Source of the DNA: Mycobacterium colombiense
GTDB lineage: Bacteria; Actinomycetota; Actinomycetes; Mycobacteriales; Mycobacteriaceae
Direction of reading: 5' to 3'
DNA: 64,000 bases
Assembly: GCF_001665835.1 (NCBI RefSeq)
Contig: NZ_LZSX01000035.1
Span: 1-64,000 of the forward strand
Shown: one piece after another, positions 47,707-56,065 of the stretch
Position numbering within the stretch: position 1 is the first letter of the stretch
Layout of the letters: each line of letters opens with the position of its first letter
The notes under the pieces: model-generated
What the model saw: the letters and a program-made list of their open reading frames with translations, nothing else
Told to the model about the DNA's origin: nothing
Database searches by the model: none
Position numbers and translations under genes: made by a program

Positions 47707-48721
47707 AGAGGAACTCGAATACCCCGGTGCCGGTGAAGTCGAAGGGCTGGCCGTTGATCGTTCCGCTCGCCCGGGTGGTACCGCCCGTTTCACAGAGCAC
47801 AGTCGATCGGTCGAGGAACACCTCGCTCGGCTGCGCCAGGCGAGCATAAGAAAGCGAGCGGAACTCGGCGTGCACCCTGTCGCCCGCCCGTGTCGCGGTG
47901 ATGTCCATCCGGGCCGGAACGCCCGGCACCTCGCCGTCCAGCAGCAGCCGCATCTGGGGCGGCAAGGTGCAATCGGCCGCGCGGGCGAGCCGGCCGTCCG
48001 AGCGCGTCCGCACCGCCGCATGCCGGAATATCGCGGCGGGCTCGTCGTGATGCCAGACGTACAGCGCTTGCGACAGGCAGCGCAGCCGGCTCCGGTCGGT
48101 CGTCTGCAAGAACACCATCGACCACGGGTTGCCGGGCTCGGTGGGCAAAATGGTGCCCCATGTCCAGCCGAAGTCGTCGCCCCACCGGAACCGGCCCCAG
48201 TTGTGGTCATGATAGGCGAGTTCGCCTTCCACGCGATGCTCGCGACCGCCGATACACAGCGATCCGTCGGCGCGCAGCCGCGGTACGAAGAGCCAGCTGA
48301 TCCGGCCGTCCCCCAGCGGCTGGTTACGGACCACGAACGGGCGGCTCGCCGAGGTGAAGCGCAGTTCACCCTGAATGTCCTTGTCGGGCAGGTTGATTGC
48401 CACGCAGTAGCCGTCGGGTAGGACGGTCATCCGACTGCCGCCGATGGTCAGTTCACCCAGATCGGCCGAGACATTCAGGTCGCGTTCGTCGAACCGCTCG
48501 ATGGCGCCGGTCCAGTTCTCGTCGTGAGCGATCACGATGACGCGTGGCGCAAGCCGGACTTCATTCGCGCGGAACCCTTCATTGTTGAGGCTGAAGTTGA
48601 TCAAGAGCCGCCAGCCGCGCCCGTGGACCACGAAGTGGTGCCACTCCTTGAAGTCGGTGGGGCGGGCGGTGGCCTGCACCGGCGCGCGGAGGAAATCGTT
48701 GCGTGCGAGCAGCGCGCTCAT
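47699..48721 (-). CDS. CrtC/AttH-like lipocalin-fold protein (carotenoid 1,2-hydratase family)
   Basis: A 340-residue protein. FKEWHHFVVHGRGWRLLINF near the start and LAYHDHNWGRFRWGDDFGW in the middle are the motifs of the hydroxyneurosporene synthase (CrtC)/AttH family, which adds water to carotenoid ends or acts on terpenoids. No signal peptide. ATG 48721 makes a 4-nt ATGA overlap with the preceding small gene; an ATG three codons upstream (48730) is also open. Reaction and substrate are inferred only from family and neighbours. Confidence 0.72.
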   Translation of the reverse strand: MSALLARNDFLRAPVQATARPTDFKEWHHFVVHGRGWRLLINFSLNNEGFRANEVRLAPRVIVIAHDENWTGAIERFDERDLNVSADLGELTIGGSRMTVLPDGYCVAINLPDKDIQGELRFTSASRPFVVRNQPLGDGRISWLFVPRLRADGSLCIGGREHRVEGELAYHDHNWGRFRWGDDFGWTWGTILPTEPGNPWSMVFLQTTDRSRLRCLSQALYVWHHDEPAAIFRHAAVRTRSDGRLARAADCTLPPQMRLLLDGEVPGVPARMDITATRAGDRVHAEFRSLSYARLAQPSEVFLDRSTVLCETGGTTRASGTINGQPFDFTGTGVFEFLYG

Positions 48722-48987
48722 CGTAGCCACCGCGTGGTCGGTATGACTGCCGCTTTATCGGTATTCTGCTGTGGCGTAGCCGAATTCGCGATCCGCTCGA
48801 TCGCCGCACCGAGGCTCGCCAGCCCGAGCAGGACGTGCACGAAGTCATCCGGGCCCCGGCGCGTGTCGGATCGGCGGTCGTCGTCGGCCAGGGTGTGCAC
48901 CATCCGGGCCACACCGGCGAGGCCGACCAGGTAGCCGATGAAACTGCTCTGGTCGGCGAGAGCTTCGCGAGGATCGGTGAGCGTCAT
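48718..48987 (-). CDS. Small helical protein of unknown function (operon gene 4)
   Basis: An 89-residue protein (MTLTDPREALADQSSFIGYL at the start) predicted mostly helical, with a weakly hydrophobic segment (FIGYLVGLAGVARMVHTL) and a second helix (DDFVHVLLGLASLGAAIERI). No family recognised. ATGA overlaps on both sides show it is translated with its neighbours. Confidence 0.7.
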   Translation of the reverse strand: MTLTDPREALADQSSFIGYLVGLAGVARMVHTLADDDRRSDTRRGPDDFVHVLLGLASLGAAIERIANSATPQQNTDKAAVIPTTRWLR

Positions 48988-49442
48988 GCGAACCCCTCGG
49001 GCCGCAGGCCAGCCAGGATGGAGTCGTCGAGGTCATGCCCGATGACGACGTCGGCCAGCAGATCCGCCCAGGCATCGGGGGCGGCGTTGGGTGCGGCGGG
49101 GCCGTCAAGAACGTTGAGGCTCACCATCTCCCAGACGCGCCGGAGATTCTCGACGGCTTCGGAGGCGGCTAGTGCGTCGCGCAGCCGCGCCCCGCGTGGG
49201 GTGGCCGCGTAGCGGCGGCCTTCGGCGACGAGTAGGTCGTGCAGCCTGCGGGCAGCCGCGGGATTGCCCAGGACCGCGCGGCGCGCGCCGACAAGCAACT
49301 CGAACGCGGATCGCTGCGTCCCGCCGGCTTCTTCCGGTGGGGTCGGGCGCAATTGTGGTGTCTCCCGGTCGATGAGGTCGAGAGTGAGCTCGCGGATCCG
49401 TTCGAGCTCCGCCAGCATGCCGATCATGGATTCGGGGTTCAT
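48984..49442 (-). CDS. Small helical protein of unknown function (operon gene 3)
   Basis: A 152-residue protein, all-helical by composition (MIGMLAELERIRELTLDLID; ARRAVLGNPAAARRLHDLL; LAASEAVENLRRVWEMVSLN). No family recognised. ATG 49442 overlaps the prenyl synthase stop by 4 nt (ATGA); the frame is open upstream but the coupled start is preferred. It is coupled to the 89-residue gene downstream. Its LADLLADVVIGHDLDDSILAGL tail is distinctive. Confidence 0.7.
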   Translation of the reverse strand: MNPESMIGMLAELERIRELTLDLIDRETPQLRPTPPEEAGGTQRSAFELLVGARRAVLGNPAAARRLHDLLVAEGRRYAATPRGARLRDALAASEAVENLRRVWEMVSLNVLDGPAAPNAAPDAWADLLADVVIGHDLDDSILAGLRPEGFA

Positions 49443-50644
49443 CGGGTCCGCCCGTGCACGTAGTCCACCAGGTCGGCCAGCATGTCTCGATGGCGGCTGC
49501 GGGGGAACCAGTCGAGACCGGCGAGCGCGGCGGCCGCCTTCTCGGCATGCTCGGCGGCGACATTCCGAGCGTGCTTGAGCGAACCGGCCCGGTGCATCAG
49601 ATCGTAGATCCATCGAATGTCGTTGAGGCTCTTAGACTCCGAGGGTTGGTGCACCTGCAGCCGAGCCTGAATTTGGGCCCGGCCCGACTGAGACAGTTGA
49701 CCGCAGACGGTAAGGCGATCCAGCAACTGGGCCAGCTCCAACTCGCCGTCGGGTCCCGGTCGGCGCTTGGCCAGGATCGCCACGGCGCGTTCCCGGTCGT
49801 TCGGCTCGGCGGATCGCAAGGTGTGCAACAGCATCAGGGTCCGCTTGCCCTCCCAGATGTCGCCGCCGATCTCCTTGCCGTACTCCTCGGGATCCGCACG
49901 CAAGTTCAGTAGGTCGTCGGTGATCTGAAAGGCCGCTCCGAGGTGGCGGCCGAGGGACTCCAAGGGGGCCATTCGCTCGGGTCCGGCGCCGGCCGCGATC
50001 GCGCCCGCCTGCAGCGGCGTGATGAACGTGTACCAGCTGGTCTTGAGCTCCACCATGGTGAGGTAGTCGGCGTCGTTGAGCCGCCAGGTGTTGGATCGGA
50101 CCCACTCGAGTTCCTGCCCCTGGCCGTCGACGGTCATCCGGGTCATCTTTGCGACGGCTCGCAGGATGCGCAGGGCGGGCCCGAGCCCCACCCGTTCGAC
50201 GTTGTCCAGCAGCGGTTGTAGCGAAAGCGACAGCATGGCGTCGCCGACATTGACGGCGATCGGCACGCCGTGGTCGATGTGCAGCGTGGGTTTGCCTCGC
50301 CGCCACCATGATTCGTCCTCGATGTCGTCGTGGATGAGAAATGCGTTGTGGTACAGCTCGAGGGTCGCGGCGGTCGGAAGTATTGCCTCGAGGTGGCCGC
50401 CGAGGCCGAGGCAGGTGGCGATGCTCAGCGCCGGTCGCAGCGCCTTCCCGCCGCGCAGCGGGTAGTCGAGGATCAGGTCGTAGAGGCCGTTCGATCCGCG
50501 CTCTCCGGGGCCGTACAGCCGGTCGATCTCGCCGTCACAGGCCTTTTTGCACAGGGCGAGATAGTCGTCGAGCGGGTTGCAGGCTATCGGGTTCGTACCG
50601 CTGTCAGGTGATTCACACTTTGAGAGCGACGAGGCCTGTGGCAT
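49439..50644 (-). CDS. Polyprenyl diphosphate synthase (GGPPS-like)
   Basis: A 401-residue trans-prenyltransferase. First Asp-rich motif in LIHDDIEDES (DDxxD); second motif is a variant, FQITDDLLNLRAD (DDxxN). GGKALRPALSI and GDIWEGKRTL are also conserved. Phe at -4 from the first motif suggests a short product (C15-C20), as inference. An N-terminal extension of about 30 residues (MPQASSLSKCESPDSG) precedes the fold. ATG 50644 has AAGGA 7 nt upstream and overlaps the shell gene by 32 nt. Confidence 0.88.
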   Translation of the reverse strand: MPQASSLSKCESPDSGTNPIACNPLDDYLALCKKACDGEIDRLYGPGERGSNGLYDLILDYPLRGGKALRPALSIATCLGLGGHLEAILPTAATLELYHNAFLIHDDIEDESWWRRGKPTLHIDHGVPIAVNVGDAMLSLSLQPLLDNVERVGLGPALRILRAVAKMTRMTVDGQGQELEWVRSNTWRLNDADYLTMVELKTSWYTFITPLQAGAIAAGAGPERMAPLESLGRHLGAAFQITDDLLNLRADPEEYGKEIGGDIWEGKRTLMLLHTLRSAEPNDRERAVAILAKRRPGPDGELELAQLLDRLTVCGQLSQSGRAQIQARLQVHQPSESKSLNDIRWIYDLMHRAGSLKHARNVAAEHAEKAAAALAGLDWFPRSRHRDMLADLVDYVHGRTR

Positions 50645-51410
50645 CGGTAATCCTTGCCGCGTAGCGGACCCGGGGGGAGAACTGGATTGTGCCCGTTTTG
50701 GTTTCGCCGTCGACCTCCAGGCTGGGGAGGGCACTGAATGCGAGGTCCACCGGCTCCTCGCCGGGCGATGCTTCCGGCGCCGCGCCTTGGGCGATCCGCC
50801 GGCGACGGCCGATCAAGACCATCCGGACCTGCGTTTGGTTAGTGCCGTCGAGCGGCTCGAATCGGTACAGCGAGTTGATGTTCGCCGCGTCCAGTATCTG
50901 CTGAGCGATGTTGTAATAGCCACTGACCAACTGGTTGAGCTGTTGGAACCCCACAGTATTGGTGACCAGGCAGGACGGCGCCCGATACCCCGCGTTCTCG
51001 ACGAGCACGCGGGCGCCGATCAGTGAGTCCTGTAGGTCCTGGACGCCGGTTGTCGGGAAGGTGATGATATTGGGCGCTTTCGCGGCCCCATAGCACTTCT
51101 TCAGGACATCGGTGTCAAAGACATTGGCGAGGGTCTTGGTCGCTGCCATCACTGCGGTGAGCAGCGCATCGGGGGTCGGCGCAATCGTCTCCGCGACTGT
51201 CAGCTCGACGGTTGGCGGCGGAGGCGGAGACGGAGGTGGGGCGAGGGGAAGAAAGCCCGCGGACCCACCCAGCAGGCCATTGGCGACATTGAGCTGGCCG
51301 GGGTCGCCGGTGTCCCAATGCGGGATGGCCTGCCAGGCAACGCTGCACTGCCCGAACGCCTCTTTGACTGCTTGGTTGGCATGGGCCAACCGCTCTGCAC
51401 TCAAGTACAT
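50613..51410 (-). CDS. HK97-fold, encapsulin-like shell protein (candidate)
   Basis: A 265-residue protein, the usual length of an encapsulin. From about residue 70 it follows the encapsulin order by eye: a helix ending in VLKKCYGAAK with an N-I-I-T-F-P strand, the P-domain helix (DLQDSLIGARVLVENAGY), a strand-and-loop segment SCLVTNTVGFQQLNQL comparable to LVINTDRWINFLK of the Thermotoga protein, and a C-terminal A-domain ending ARITDATGLVALKV. The N-arm has an unusual poly-proline linker (APPPSPPPPP, about residue 57). Start ATG has AAGGAG 6 nt upstream. A decayed or domesticated phage capsid is the main alternative. Confidence 0.6.
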   Translation of the reverse strand: MYLSAERLAHANQAVKEAFGQCSVAWQAIPHWDTGDPGQLNVANGLLGGSAGFLPLAPPPSPPPPPTVELTVAETIAPTPDALLTAVMAATKTLANVFDTDVLKKCYGAAKAPNIITFPTTGVQDLQDSLIGARVLVENAGYRAPSCLVTNTVGFQQLNQLVSGYYNIAQQILDAANINSLYRFEPLDGTNQTQVRMVLIGRRRRIAQGAAPEASPGEEPVDLAFSALPSLEVDGETKTGTIQFSPRVRYAARITDATGLVALKV

Positions 51411-51500
51411 GGCCGCTCCTTGACCGCCCCCGGCTGTCGGTACAAATCATGAGACAATTACCACACTCGCGCAATCACTTCAGCAAAGTTTCAAAAGTGG

Positions 51501-51514
51501 AGTAGTGCACTACT
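51501..51514. promoter_or_regulatory. Perfect palindrome upstream of the shell operon
   Basis: AGTAGTGCACTACT is a perfect 14-bp palindrome about 90 bp before the shell gene and overlapping the stop of the cyclase gene. A matching half, GTAGTGCA, occurs at 55972-55979 upstream of the cyclase gene. A candidate operator. Confidence 0.45.
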
Positions 51515-54500
51515 TGTTCAGGAGTGCCACCTCTTGACCGGGGGTCATCTCACCGCGCGCCACCGCGTCGCAGTGCGCCAGATGCAGGGGTGCGACGGGG
51601 TCGTGGGGCAACAGCTCGCGGCATCGTTCGAAGGCAGCGCGCGCTCCATCGACCTCGCCCGCGTCGAAAAGTGCAAAGGCCTCGTCGAACGCGGGCTTCG
51701 CCGCGCGCTTCGCGGCGCGAAGCGGAGCCGAATCCTCGTCGTACACTTCGTAAATCGTCACCGGCCGACGTCGATTGACCACCATGACCCGCTCCATGCG
51801 CCGGACTTCGAACCGCTCCGACGCAGCGAGGCGCTTGTACGTGTTATCGGAGATGAGCAAGGCGGATCCGTAGCGCTTGTTGGTGCTCTCGATGCGCGCG
51901 GCCAGGTTCACCGCGTCGCCGATGATGGTGAGCACCATGCGGTTCACCCCGCCGACGAGCCCAACTCCGACCATCCCGGTATTGATGCCGATTCCCGCAC
52001 GCAGTTCTTCGGATCCGACTGCTTTTCGCTCCCGGTTGTGCGCGCGCAAGGACCGCAGCATCGCCAGTCCTGCCCGGACGGCGTCGGGCTCGGACTCGAA
52101 GACGGCAACGATCTCGTCCCCGCGTACGTCTTGAATCATGCCGTTGTAGCCGATGATCGGGAGCTCGACGGCACGTAGAAAACCCATCGCCAGGTTGCTC
52201 GCCTCGCCGACGTTCATATCCTCGATCATGGTCGTGTAGCCACGGATATCGCTGATGAGCACCGTCATCTCGCGCTCGACCCGGTAGCCGTTGCGGACGC
52301 GGCGAAGGTCGTCGATGTCGAGGATGCGCAGCAGTTCGTTGGGCACGAATCTCGATTGCGCGTCCATCAGGGACTGTCGGTGCTCGTCGGCGGCCCGTAG
52401 TCGCGCCTCGAGCTGGAAGTTCCACAACGCAGCGGCGGCCTGGGCGCACAGGAAGGCGACCGCCTGCTCGTGATCGGCGCCGAAGTGTCTGCCGGACTCG
52501 TCCTGCTCGGCGTAAATAACGCCAATTGTCCTGTTGTGCACCCTGATCGGAGCGGCGAGTATGGACGGCGCCTGATGCTCGGCGGCGACGATGACCGGCG
52601 AGCCACCGTCCAGCACGCGGCGCACAATGTCCCTGTCGTAGGCAACTTCGGTCCACGGCCCCTCGACAATCGAAATGCGGCCGTGATCCTGGATGGCCCG
52701 GACCGAAAGATTCTCGGCTTCGCCGGTGAGGAGCAGTACGCGGCCCGCTCCCGTGGTGTCCGCGACCGACCCCAGGATGATGTTGGCCAAGCCTTCCTGA
52801 TTCGGCGCTCCCGCCAGCGCTCGCAGGAGCTGATGCGCGCCGACCGGGTCGATCCCGGTCGAACCCGTCGTGAGGTCGCGCCTGAGAAGCCAGGGGTGCT
52901 CGCGCGCGAGCCGGTCCGTACACACCGCGAAACCCAGATTCAGCCAACGCTGATACGCCGACCGCAGCATGTGCTCGCGCAGCGTCGTTCGCCTGAGGTC
53001 GGCGTAGAGCGCGGCGGCTTCCTCATGGGCATACGCACTGATAATGGGAAGCTGGTTTTCCTCGGCGAGTTCAATCGCCTGGTGAAGGTAGCGCTCCGCC
53101 TTGGCATGTTGCCCACGCCCCCTGGCCCACGACCCCTGGGCCAGGGCATACGGTGCCGCGTAGTTCTCCGGTGCGCCCGCCGCCCACTTGCGGTGCAAGG
53201 CCAGTGTCCGGCGCACGAAGCGGGCGGTCGAGGGATCCCGCGGCGCGCACCGAATCATGCTCAGGGCGCCGATCAGGTAGATGAGTTGTGAGATCACAGA
53301 GCCGGCCATGCCGCCGACGTGTTCGATTGACTCCGGCGTCGCGGCGACTGCGCCGGCGTAGTCGCCGCACCAGAAATGCAGGGCCTGCTGCCTGGCCGCG
53401 GCCGCGCTCAGGGCCACCTCGTCCCCCTCCCGGCGGGCGGCCGGCAGCACGTCTCGCTCGTCGTAACCGCTCTCGCCGGCGACGAGGAGGGGATCGGCGC
53501 TGCGGCCCATCAGGTTGAGGCAATACTGATGCGTGCCTTGGCAAAGCGCGCCAGGCACGGGCTGGGAACGGATGTGGGGAATCAGCGAACTGGCGAGCGC
53601 ATCGATTTCCGCGAGCGGACGACCTACCCAGACCGACTGCGCGAGCAGGGCCGCGACCAGAAATCCGGCGTATTCCTGGTCGCCCTGGTCGAGTGCCCCC
53701 TCGATGGCGTCATGGAGCTCGCCCAAGCCGTCGCGGACGGGCTGTCGCCAGTGGCGGATGAAGTTCAGGTGCGTAAACACCGTCTGCGGCCGGGCCTCCC
53801 GGAATTCCGGGCGGTCGGCGAGCCGCATGGCTACCTCGCCGAAGCGCTGGCCGCCTGCATGATCGCCGAGCATTACGCGGATAACCCCGTAACCGCCAAT
53901 GACCAGCGGCGAGTACGGGGTATGGCCGTGAGTCAACGTGAGATCGAGCTGCTTTCGTACGAACAACGGCATGAGGTTGGGCCGGACCAGGTACGACATG
54001 TTGCGCAGTTCGAGAAGAATCCGGTGGATCTCGATGACCCGCTGGTCATCGCAGTGCGGCAGTCGCAGCAGCCGCTCGGTGCTCCAGCGGCGAGTCGTCA
54101 TCATCATCCGGACGACCGCGTTGCCCATCCGTGGCTTGCCCGCGTCGCTCGGCACCCTTTCGCCGAGCTCGGCGAGAGCTTGCAACCCGATCTCGAGCGC
54201 CTCCTGGAGACGGTTCTCTGCGACCCGCCCTTTGAGCCGGAGGTGAGCGATGCGCGCGCGATCCGGCGGGTCCCGCAGGATCTCCTCGGCCTCGTCGAGT
54301 AGCCCATTCAGCGCCGGCACGTCACCCACCAGCAACGCGGCGTCAGCGGCATCGAGCTGCAGCTGCCGGGTCAGGTCGAAGTGAGCGGTCCAACGCTGTC
54401 CGCCGAGCAGGTCCAGCGCATCCCGGCAGTAGTCGAGCGCCAACGGGAACGAGGCCTGCGACCTCGCCTTTTGTGCCGCACGCCGGAGTACGTCGACATA

Positions 54501-55814
54501 ACGAATGCGCTCGGCGTCGTCGGTGAGCCCACGTCCGCCGATGCCGAGGTGGCGGGCGGCCTCGAACAATCGGTCGTCCTCCTGCTCGACCAGCCACCGA
54601 CCGATCCGCAGATGTGTCGCGCGGATCTCGGCGTCGGACAGGCCGACTCGCGCCGCCTCGGTCACCCGGTCATGGCTGAAGCGATATCGGGCGTCGCGGC
54701 TGATCGCGTTGGTGATCCGTCTGCCGCCACTGTCGACGGCCTCGAGTAGACGAAGCTCGAGGCACGCCCAGAGCGCCTGGGCCACCGCATCGGGCGGTTG
54801 CGCGGCCGCTGCCGTGGCGTCGTTGAGGTCGAACTCGCCACCGAAGCACGACAGCGAACTCAACACCGACCGATCCTGCGGACTCAACTGACCGAGGTAG
54901 CGGCCGAGAAACTCGGCGGCCGTAGCAGTGACCTCGAGCGACGCCAGGACGCGCAGGTCCCAACCGGGGCGCCCGCTCGGCCCCACCGGGATGAGTGCGC
55001 CTTCGCGTTGCGCGCGGTACAGCAGCTGACGGACCTGCAGTGGGTTGCCGCCGGTGCGATGGTGGAACTCGGCGGCCACGTCGCCCAGCTCCACGCTCTG
55101 GCCGCACACGTCCGCCAGCAGCTCTTCGACGTCCTCGGGGGCCAGCGGTTGCAGTTCGATGGTGTTGAGGTTTTCCGATTTGATCCCCCCGGCGTCCGGG
55201 TCGAACTCACCCGCGCGGTGCCCGCCGACAACCAGGACGTTGCGAAGCGACACCGTCAACAATTCGGACAACAGCAGCAGCGTGTCTCGGTCTGCCCACT
55301 GCAGGTCATCGATCGCCAGCACCACCGGACGGTAGGACGCCGTGGTCGACACCAGCCGGATGGCAGCGCGGTGCAACCGACGGCGAGCATCCGCCGCATC
55401 GAGATCGGCATCAGTCGAGGTCTCGCCCAGCACCGGTGCCAGTTCGGGCACGAGCGGCGAGAGGACGCCCGCAAACCCCGACAGCTCGCTGACGAGGTCG
55501 GCAAGCCAACGATCACGCTCGGCCGGGCCGGTGGCCTCCATGGTGCGGACAACCGCGCTCAGTGCGTCGGCCAACGCCGAGTACGGAGCCGGGCCGCCGT
55601 CTCGACACCTCCCGTAGGCGAATACGCAGTTGCGACGGGAGATCTCGACGCCGAACGCCTGGATGAGCGTCGACTTGCCCACCCCCGGGACCCCGCTGAG
55701 CAGGACGCACCCTCCGCTGACCCGTTCGGCCGTCGCCACCGCGGTCCGGAGTTCGCTGAGCTCCTGCCGCCGGTCGGCCACCCGGCCGTCGAGGTCCAGT
55801 ACCGGAGTCGTCAC
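51510..55814 (-). CDS. AAA-ATPase / TPR / GAF / class III nucleotide cyclase regulator
   Basis: A 1434-residue protein. In order: AAA_16 domain (Walker A GVPGVGKST, about residues 38-46; Walker B VVLAIDDLQWAD near 165), long helical TPR-like region (about 480-950), GAF domain (about 1000-1150; PSILAAPIRVHNRTIGVIYA), class III cyclase domain (about 1178-1360) and a short TPR-like tail. Metal-binding Asp residues (LISDIRGY, VRGDEIVAVF) and the Asn-Arg pair (GDAVNLAARIES) are present. The usual substrate-specifying Lys is replaced (IQDVRGDE). GTG 55814 is chosen because the upstream leader ORF ends on it. It probably senses a signal and controls the shell operon. Confidence 0.82.
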   Translation of the reverse strand: MTTPVLDLDGRVADRRQELSELRTAVATAERVSGGCVLLSGVPGVGKSTLIQAFGVEISRRNCVFAYGRCRDGGPAPYSALADALSAVVRTMEATGPAERDRWLADLVSELSGFAGVLSPLVPELAPVLGETSTDADLDAADARRRLHRAAIRLVSTTASYRPVVLAIDDLQWADRDTLLLLSELLTVSLRNVLVVGGHRAGEFDPDAGGIKSENLNTIELQPLAPEDVEELLADVCGQSVELGDVAAEFHHRTGGNPLQVRQLLYRAQREGALIPVGPSGRPGWDLRVLASLEVTATAAEFLGRYLGQLSPQDRSVLSSLSCFGGEFDLNDATAAAAQPPDAVAQALWACLELRLLEAVDSGGRRITNAISRDARYRFSHDRVTEAARVGLSDAEIRATHLRIGRWLVEQEDDRLFEAARHLGIGGRGLTDDAERIRYVDVLRRAAQKARSQASFPLALDYCRDALDLLGGQRWTAHFDLTRQLQLDAADAALLVGDVPALNGLLDEAEEILRDPPDRARIAHLRLKGRVAENRLQEALEIGLQALAELGERVPSDAGKPRMGNAVVRMMMTTRRWSTERLLRLPHCDDQRVIEIHRILLELRNMSYLVRPNLMPLFVRKQLDLTLTHGHTPYSPLVIGGYGVIRVMLGDHAGGQRFGEVAMRLADRPEFREARPQTVFTHLNFIRHWRQPVRDGLGELHDAIEGALDQGDQEYAGFLVAALLAQSVWVGRPLAEIDALASSLIPHIRSQPVPGALCQGTHQYCLNLMGRSADPLLVAGESGYDERDVLPAARREGDEVALSAAAARQQALHFWCGDYAGAVAATPESIEHVGGMAGSVISQLIYLIGALSMIRCAPRDPSTARFVRRTLALHRKWAAGAPENYAAPYALAQGSWARGRGQHAKAERYLHQAIELAEENQLPIISAYAHEEAAALYADLRRTTLREHMLRSAYQRWLNLGFAVCTDRLAREHPWLLRRDLTTGSTGIDPVGAHQLLRALAGAPNQEGLANIILGSVADTTGAGRVLLLTGEAENLSVRAIQDHGRISIVEGPWTEVAYDRDIVRRVLDGGSPVIVAAEHQAPSILAAPIRVHNRTIGVIYAEQDESGRHFGADHEQAVAFLCAQAAAALWNFQLEARLRAADEHRQSLMDAQSRFVPNELLRILDIDDLRRVRNGYRVEREMTVLISDIRGYTTMIEDMNVGEASNLAMGFLRAVELPIIGYNGMIQDVRGDEIVAVFESEPDAVRAGLAMLRSLRAHNRERKAVGSEELRAGIGINTGMVGVGLVGGVNRMVLTIIGDAVNLAARIESTNKRYGSALLISDNTYKRLAASERFEVRRMERVMVVNRRRPVTIYEVYDEDSAPLRAAKRAAKPAFDEAFALFDAGEVDGARAAFERCRELLPHDPVAPLHLAHCDAVARGEMTPGQEVALLNK

Positions 55815-55891
55815 GGCCCGGCGCACTCCGTGCGCAGCGCCGTCCGCCGGATGGCGCTGCAAGGGAATCGCGAGTCGGAGCGCATGTGCAT
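55811..55891 (-). CDS. 26-codon leader ORF coupled to the cyclase gene
   Basis: ATG at 55891 follows a strong TTGGAGGG site at 7 nt. The frame runs 26 codons (starting MHMRSDSRFPCS) and its TGA overlaps the GTG of the cyclase gene (GTGA). The GTG itself has no good site, so the leader probably delivers ribosomes to it. Confidence 0.5.
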   Translation of the reverse strand: MHMRSDSRFPCSAIRRTALRTECAGP

Positions 55892-56065
55892 GGCGGTTCC
55901 CTCCAAGGGAATGTCCACCCACCTGGAGTGACGGTCCCCCCGCTGCGGGACTGTGCAGATCCGTTCGGCGGGTAGTGCAGAGCAGCATAGCCCAATACCA
56001 GGCGCTTTCCGAGATTTAAAGCGTCGCTGCGCAGCTAACGGAGTGACGCCCGCAACGATGATGGA
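55815..56065 (-). promoter_or_regulatory. Upstream region of the cyclase gene
   Basis: Apart from the leader ORF, the region holds a -10-like TATGCT (55984-55989) and the GTAGTGCA element (55972-55979), which would lie near the transcription start. An AT-rich TTTAAATCT is further upstream at 56012-56020. Confidence 0.35.

Noticed and set aside
55892..55988. N-terminal extension of the cyclase protein up to an ATG at 55988.
   Set aside because: That ATG lies within a -10-like TATGCT and has no ribosome binding site; the extension is low-complexity and the leader ORF points to GTG 55814.
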